Positions 14,448 to 17,135 of a DNA stretch of 17,135 nt are shown piece by piece (position 1 is the stretch's first letter; each line of letters opens with the position of its first letter). The notes below the pieces were generated by a model. The model was not told the DNA's origin, did no database searches, and saw only the letters and a program-made list of their open reading frames with translations. Both the position numbers and the translations under genes were made by a program. Origin of the DNA: Nitrospiraceae bacterium (GTDB taxonomy: Bacteria; Nitrospirota; Nitrospiria; Nitrospirales; Nitrospiraceae); the NCBI GenBank assembly GCA_014534095.1, contig JACVSD010000028.1:1-17135 (forward strand), in the 5' to 3' direction.

Positions 14448-15152
14448 TTACTCGGTCTGCGCAGGGGGAATAGGCTCGGTCTGGGGAGGGGGGATGGGTT
14501 CGGTCGGCGGAGGCGGGATGGGCTCAGTCTGCGGAGGGGCGTTGGGCTCGGTCGGCCTAGGTGTGATGAACTCGCTCGGAGGAGGGGCGATGGGCTGCCA
14601 CTCGCGAGCCAGCTTTTGCGCTTCGGCTATTCTCGCCGGGGACAGTTCACGAGCAATCCGATCTCGCCATTTCGCACCATCCTGATATCCGTAGGCGGCC
14701 GCGAGGTTGTACCACTTATGAGCTTGTAACAGATCTGGGTGGACGCCCAGCCCGGTATGGTAGTGGACTCCTAATGTGAACATGGCCTGTGCCTCGCCGT
14801 GATCGGCCGCAAGACGACACCAGCGCAATGCCTCTTGGTAATTCTGGGGCAGGCCCCGCCCGATGTCGGAGAGGGTGCAGAGTTTATATTGAGCAGCCGA
14901 GGATCGTTGCATGGCCGCCAACCGATACCATCGGGCGGCTTGCTGGTAATCCTGTGGGACTCCCTGCCCTCTTTCATACCGCAAACCAAGGCTGTATTGA
15001 TCCTCGACACTACCGTCTTCTGCTCGTGTTCGGATGTGCTCGACCAATGGTGACTGCTGTTCAATGGCAGCATAGCGCGGTAAAGGCTGATCCACGCATG
15101 CAGGGAATGCGCACAGAATGGTCACGGGGACGAGAAGTGAAAAACGTATCAT
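14448..15152 (-). CDS. Sel1-repeat lipoprotein with Pro-rich octapeptide tail
   Basis: 234 aa from the ATG at 15152, with GGAGG (15162-15158) before it; the longer frame to 15227 lacks a ribosome site and would bury the signal. Residues 1-19 are a signal with a lipobox-like Phe-Pro-Ala-Cys, lipid Cys19. Three Sel1-like repeats follow at about 50-83, 86-119 and 122-155 (patterns Gly-Gln-Gly-Val-Pro-Gln-Asp-Tyr-Gln-Gln-Ala and Trp-Tyr-Arg-Leu-Ala-Ala). The tail, residues about 190-234, is Pro/Glu/Thr-rich and repeats Thr-Glu-Pro-X-X-Pro-Pro-X. Sel1 proteins are interaction scaffolds in the envelope. Partner unknown. It converges on the PilZ gene across 164 nt with no clear terminator. Confidence 0.85.
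   Translation of the reverse strand: MIRFSLLVPVTILCAFPACVDQPLPRYAAIEQQSPLVEHIRTRAEDGSVEDQYSLGLRYERGQGVPQDYQQAARWYRLAAMQRSSAAQYKLCTLSDIGRGLPQNYQEALRWCRLAADHGEAQAMFTLGVHYHTGLGVHPDLLQAHKWYNLAAAYGYQDGAKWRDRIARELSPARIAEAQKLAREWQPIAPPPSEFITPRPTEPNAPPQTEPIPPPPTEPIPPPQTEPIPPAQTE
14451..14552 (-). repeat. 24-bp imperfect tandem repeat encoding an octapeptide
   Basis: Four units of 24 nt plus a two-codon remnant at the 3' end of the Sel1 gene encode Thr-Glu-Pro-[Asn/Ile]-[Ala/Pro]-Pro-[Pro/Ala]-[Gln/Pro]. Copies are imperfect at DNA level but the frame is kept. Confidence 0.8.
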
Positions 15153-15413
15153 CGGGGCCTCCGCACATGAATCGATATCAGACGGTTTGCACGGCTGCAT
15201 TCTAAGAGTCTCGCCGATTGGGTGCAACCGCCCTGGCGATTCGGCGAACGCTGTGGATGGGTGTCGGTCCTGAGAGGATCGCAGCCTGTCGAGACGGAGG
15301 AGTCAGGTTGGCGCTCGGCGCCAGCCCCTTTTGAGGAGTTGTTCGGTTCAGCCTGTTCCGTTCAAGAGGCGGGCGGTAGTGACTCACCGGATGGCAGCGG
15401 CGACGTTCCTTCA
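15153..15413. other. Intergenic region between the Sel1 gene and the hflX remnant
   Basis: 261 nt with no supportable gene. It should contain the Sel1 promoter, but no convincing -35/-10 pair is visible. A terminator-like hairpin lies at 15309-15332. Confidence 0.4.
15309..15332 (+). terminator. Terminator-like hairpin without an upstream plus-strand gene
   Basis: TGGCGC (15309-15314), loop TCG, GCGCCA (15318-15323), then GCCCCTTTT. It looks like a plus-strand intrinsic terminator, but both neighbouring genes are on the minus strand. It could be a leftover or limit antisense transcription. Confidence 0.35.
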
Positions 15414-17028
15414 TCAGTAACGAGGGAGGCGTTGCTCGGGCTGAAGGGCGGAGATCCCAATCGTATCGCATCGCCGACAAAGCGGCGCAATATAGTGGGC
15501 TGGCAGCCGGTCACATTTATTCAATTCCAGCAGGCGCGAGTGATGGCTGACCCCGAGTTCCTCCAGAGTGTCGACGACGGCCGTAATGTGAACGTCGATA
15601 TTCGGGGCGCTCGCATCGACGATATGCAGCAGCACGTCGGCATTGCTCAGTTCTTGAAGAGTGGTGCGACAGGCGGCCAGCAATTCCTTGGGCAGATCGC
15701 GGATGAATCAACCGTATTGGTGATGTCACCTCCCGATCGCGTGAAAAGCGCAACCGGCGGCTGGTCGTATCGAGCGTCTCGAACATCCGGTTTTCTGCAG
15801 ACACATGGCTATCGGTCAACACATTGAGCAGAGTGGATTGCCGGCGTTGGTGTAGCCGACCAGCGACACGATCGGCACTGCATGTTTCTCCCTGAGAGCA
15901 CGTCCCTGATCTTCCTGCCCGGCAAGCGTGGCGCATTGGCGCTCAAGGTGCGTGATCCGGTCACGGATAAGCCGGCGGTCGGTTTCCAGCTTCGTCTCTC
16001 CCGGCCCGCGCGTCTCAATGCCTCCGCCTTACCGCGAGAGATGCGTGTTTTGCTGAGAGCCTCGGCAGCAGGTAGCGAAGCTGAGCCAATTCCACTTGAA
16101 CCTTGCCCTCCCGGCTATGCGCCCTCCGCGCAAAGATATCGAGGATCACCTGTGTGCGGTCGATCACTTTCAGGTTCGTGTCTTCCGTAATCGCGCGGAT
16201 CTGACCTGGCGATAAAGTCTAATCGAAACGGCCATATCGGCGCCTTTGTGCAGGGCTTCGTCAAACACGTCCTGGAGCTTTCCTCGCCCGAGCAGATACC
16301 GCTGATGCGCATTGCGCATTCGCTGCATTGTGCGCCCGACGACGGATATCTCCGCCGACGCCGCGAGGGCCTCGAGTTCGTCTAGTCGTTCCTCCTGCTC
16401 GCGGCGCCCTCGTCTCGACGCACTGATGAGCAGCGCTGCTTCGCGGTCATCTTGAACCTGGTGATGTCTCGGTGTCCCCTCGAGTGCGTCTTCCAACTCG
16501 TCAATAAACTGATCGAAGCGGAGCGACAGGCGATCAATATGGGGTTCTTGGAGAATGGTAAAACCCGAGCCGGTCTTCTGGTCCGGTCGTAATGAGGCGA
16601 GGCGTACGGCCCCGGGATTCCCGTCCGGAGACACCGTATGAAGCCTACGAGGTCAGCCGCAAGAGAGAGAGAGCTTGCCAAGGAGTTCCTGAGTCACTGA
16701 CCGTTTCGGAGCTGCGTCTCAAGCAACCGTAGTCCGCATAGCGACTGTACGGAGTCACGGCCTTTTGCCAGGGTCGAGTCAGGCAACGACAGCTCTGTTC
16801 CAATAATGACGTCGCGGGTGACGCCGCGACGAGTCAACAGCACGCTGATAGGCCGCCGGATGCGGAGCGACAGCCGGCACAAGGCCTGCGCCACGTCCCA
16901 AGAGATGACTTCATCCGGTGGCACTCGAACGACGGTAGAGTTGCTGCGCCGCCGAGAGGTGGGTTCGCCCGACTCCTTGTGTGCGGCCGTGGATCTCTGC
17001 AATAGGCGGGTCTCCTTTCCGTCTCCAT
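15414..17028 (-). pseudogene. hflX: Degenerate GTPase HflX
   Basis: Translating the minus strand in shifting frames recovers HflX from end to end. Pieces are Ala-Glu-Ile-His-Gly near 17000, Val-Pro-Pro-Asp-Glu-Val-Ile (16930-16900), an N-terminal helical segment (about 16570-16230), Leu-Lys-Val-Ile-Asp-Arg-Thr-Gln (about 16180), Arg-Gly-Pro-Gly-Glu-Thr-Lys-Leu-Glu (about 16000), the G domain with Gly-Tyr-Thr-Asn-Ala-Gly (about 15850), Asn-Lys-Cys-Asp (G4) and Ile-Ser-Ala-Leu (G5). HflX splits stalled or hibernating ribosomes. Lesions: an extra base near 16929, frame loss with TGA at about 16694, further shifts near 16650, an in-frame TAG (16221-16219) with a deletion beside it, TAA (16031-16029), a one-base loss in the P-loop Lys codon (15838-15839) and two one-base losses around the G3 motif (15722-15727, 15704-15712). 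No intact reading frame remains. The 5' boundary is approximate. Confidence 0.85.
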
Positions 17029-17135
17029 CGGACAGGATTGGGAAAAGCATATTTCGCAGGTTAGTGCCGGCTGATTTGGCGCCAGGCGGCTCGCCTAAAC
17101 TGCATCGCGCCAGCGCCATGGTGAGATGACATGTA

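Noticed and set aside
14214..14729. Gly/Arg-rich open frames on the plus strand with repetitive protein
   Set aside because: They are the antisense of the Pro-rich repeat and Sel1 region; the minus-strand gene has a signal peptide, ribosome site and known repeats.
15414..17028. Explaining the broken hflX only by sequencing error
   Set aside because: Base substitutions to stop, a changed G3 residue and eroded similarity accompany the indels, and neighbouring genes are intact; reads would still be needed to exclude it at single sites.

Overview
This window looks like a chromosomal segment from a Nitrospira-like bacterium. It is GC-rich, tightly packed and uses clear Shine-Dalgarno starts. The assignment rests on content: a His-rich SmbP-type small metal-binding protein known from nitrifiers, a pentaheme c-type cytochrome, a decayed HflX whose remnants resemble the long form, and housekeeping families in a Nitrospira-like mix. 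This is an inference without any database comparison. I saw no tRNA, rRNA, CRISPR array, insertion sequence or phage gene.

Left part (1-4116). The 3' end of a RelA/SpoT-type (p)ppGpp enzyme (ACT domain) converges on a secreted DUF192 protein. A 61-aa zinc-ribbon protein overlaps by GTGA with a flavodoxin/WrbA-like protein that carries an export signal. Convergent to this is bfd (bacterioferritin-associated [2Fe-2S] ferredoxin). It has a good promoter whose -10 and start region are covered by a perfect 7-3-7 palindrome resembling a Fur operator. Upstream of bfd on the same strand is an M3-family oligoendopeptidase F-like enzyme.

Middle part (4084-9397). A small acidic hypothetical and an unrecognised 282-aa protein with a degenerate PD-(D/E)XK-like signature converge on a small TPR protein. 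Then comes a co-directional run: a class II-type deacetylase (histone deacetylase superfamily) overlapping by 4 nt a membrane-anchored pentaheme cytochrome c, a two-domain rhodanese sulfurtransferase, and smbP followed by a probable terminator.

Right part (9485-15152). A nitrilase-superfamily amidohydrolase, a YqgE/AlgH protein, a lipoprotein that appears to combine BamE-like, CsgG-like and PDZ modules, a DUF3422 membrane protein and a PilZ protein lie on the plus strand. They converge on a Sel1-repeat lipoprotein with an octapeptide Pro-rich tail.

Far right (15414-17028). A heavily broken hflX (GTPase) lies on the minus strand. It is recognisable along most of its length but has several frameshifts, two in-frame stops and a deletion in the P-loop lysine codon.

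No complete novel defence or mobile system is evident. The more unusual items are the bfd operator/promoter, the heptad-histidine layout of SmbP, the exported flavodoxin, the orphan nuclease-fold candidate, the multi-domain lipoprotein with a possibly leaderless start, and the hflX decay.
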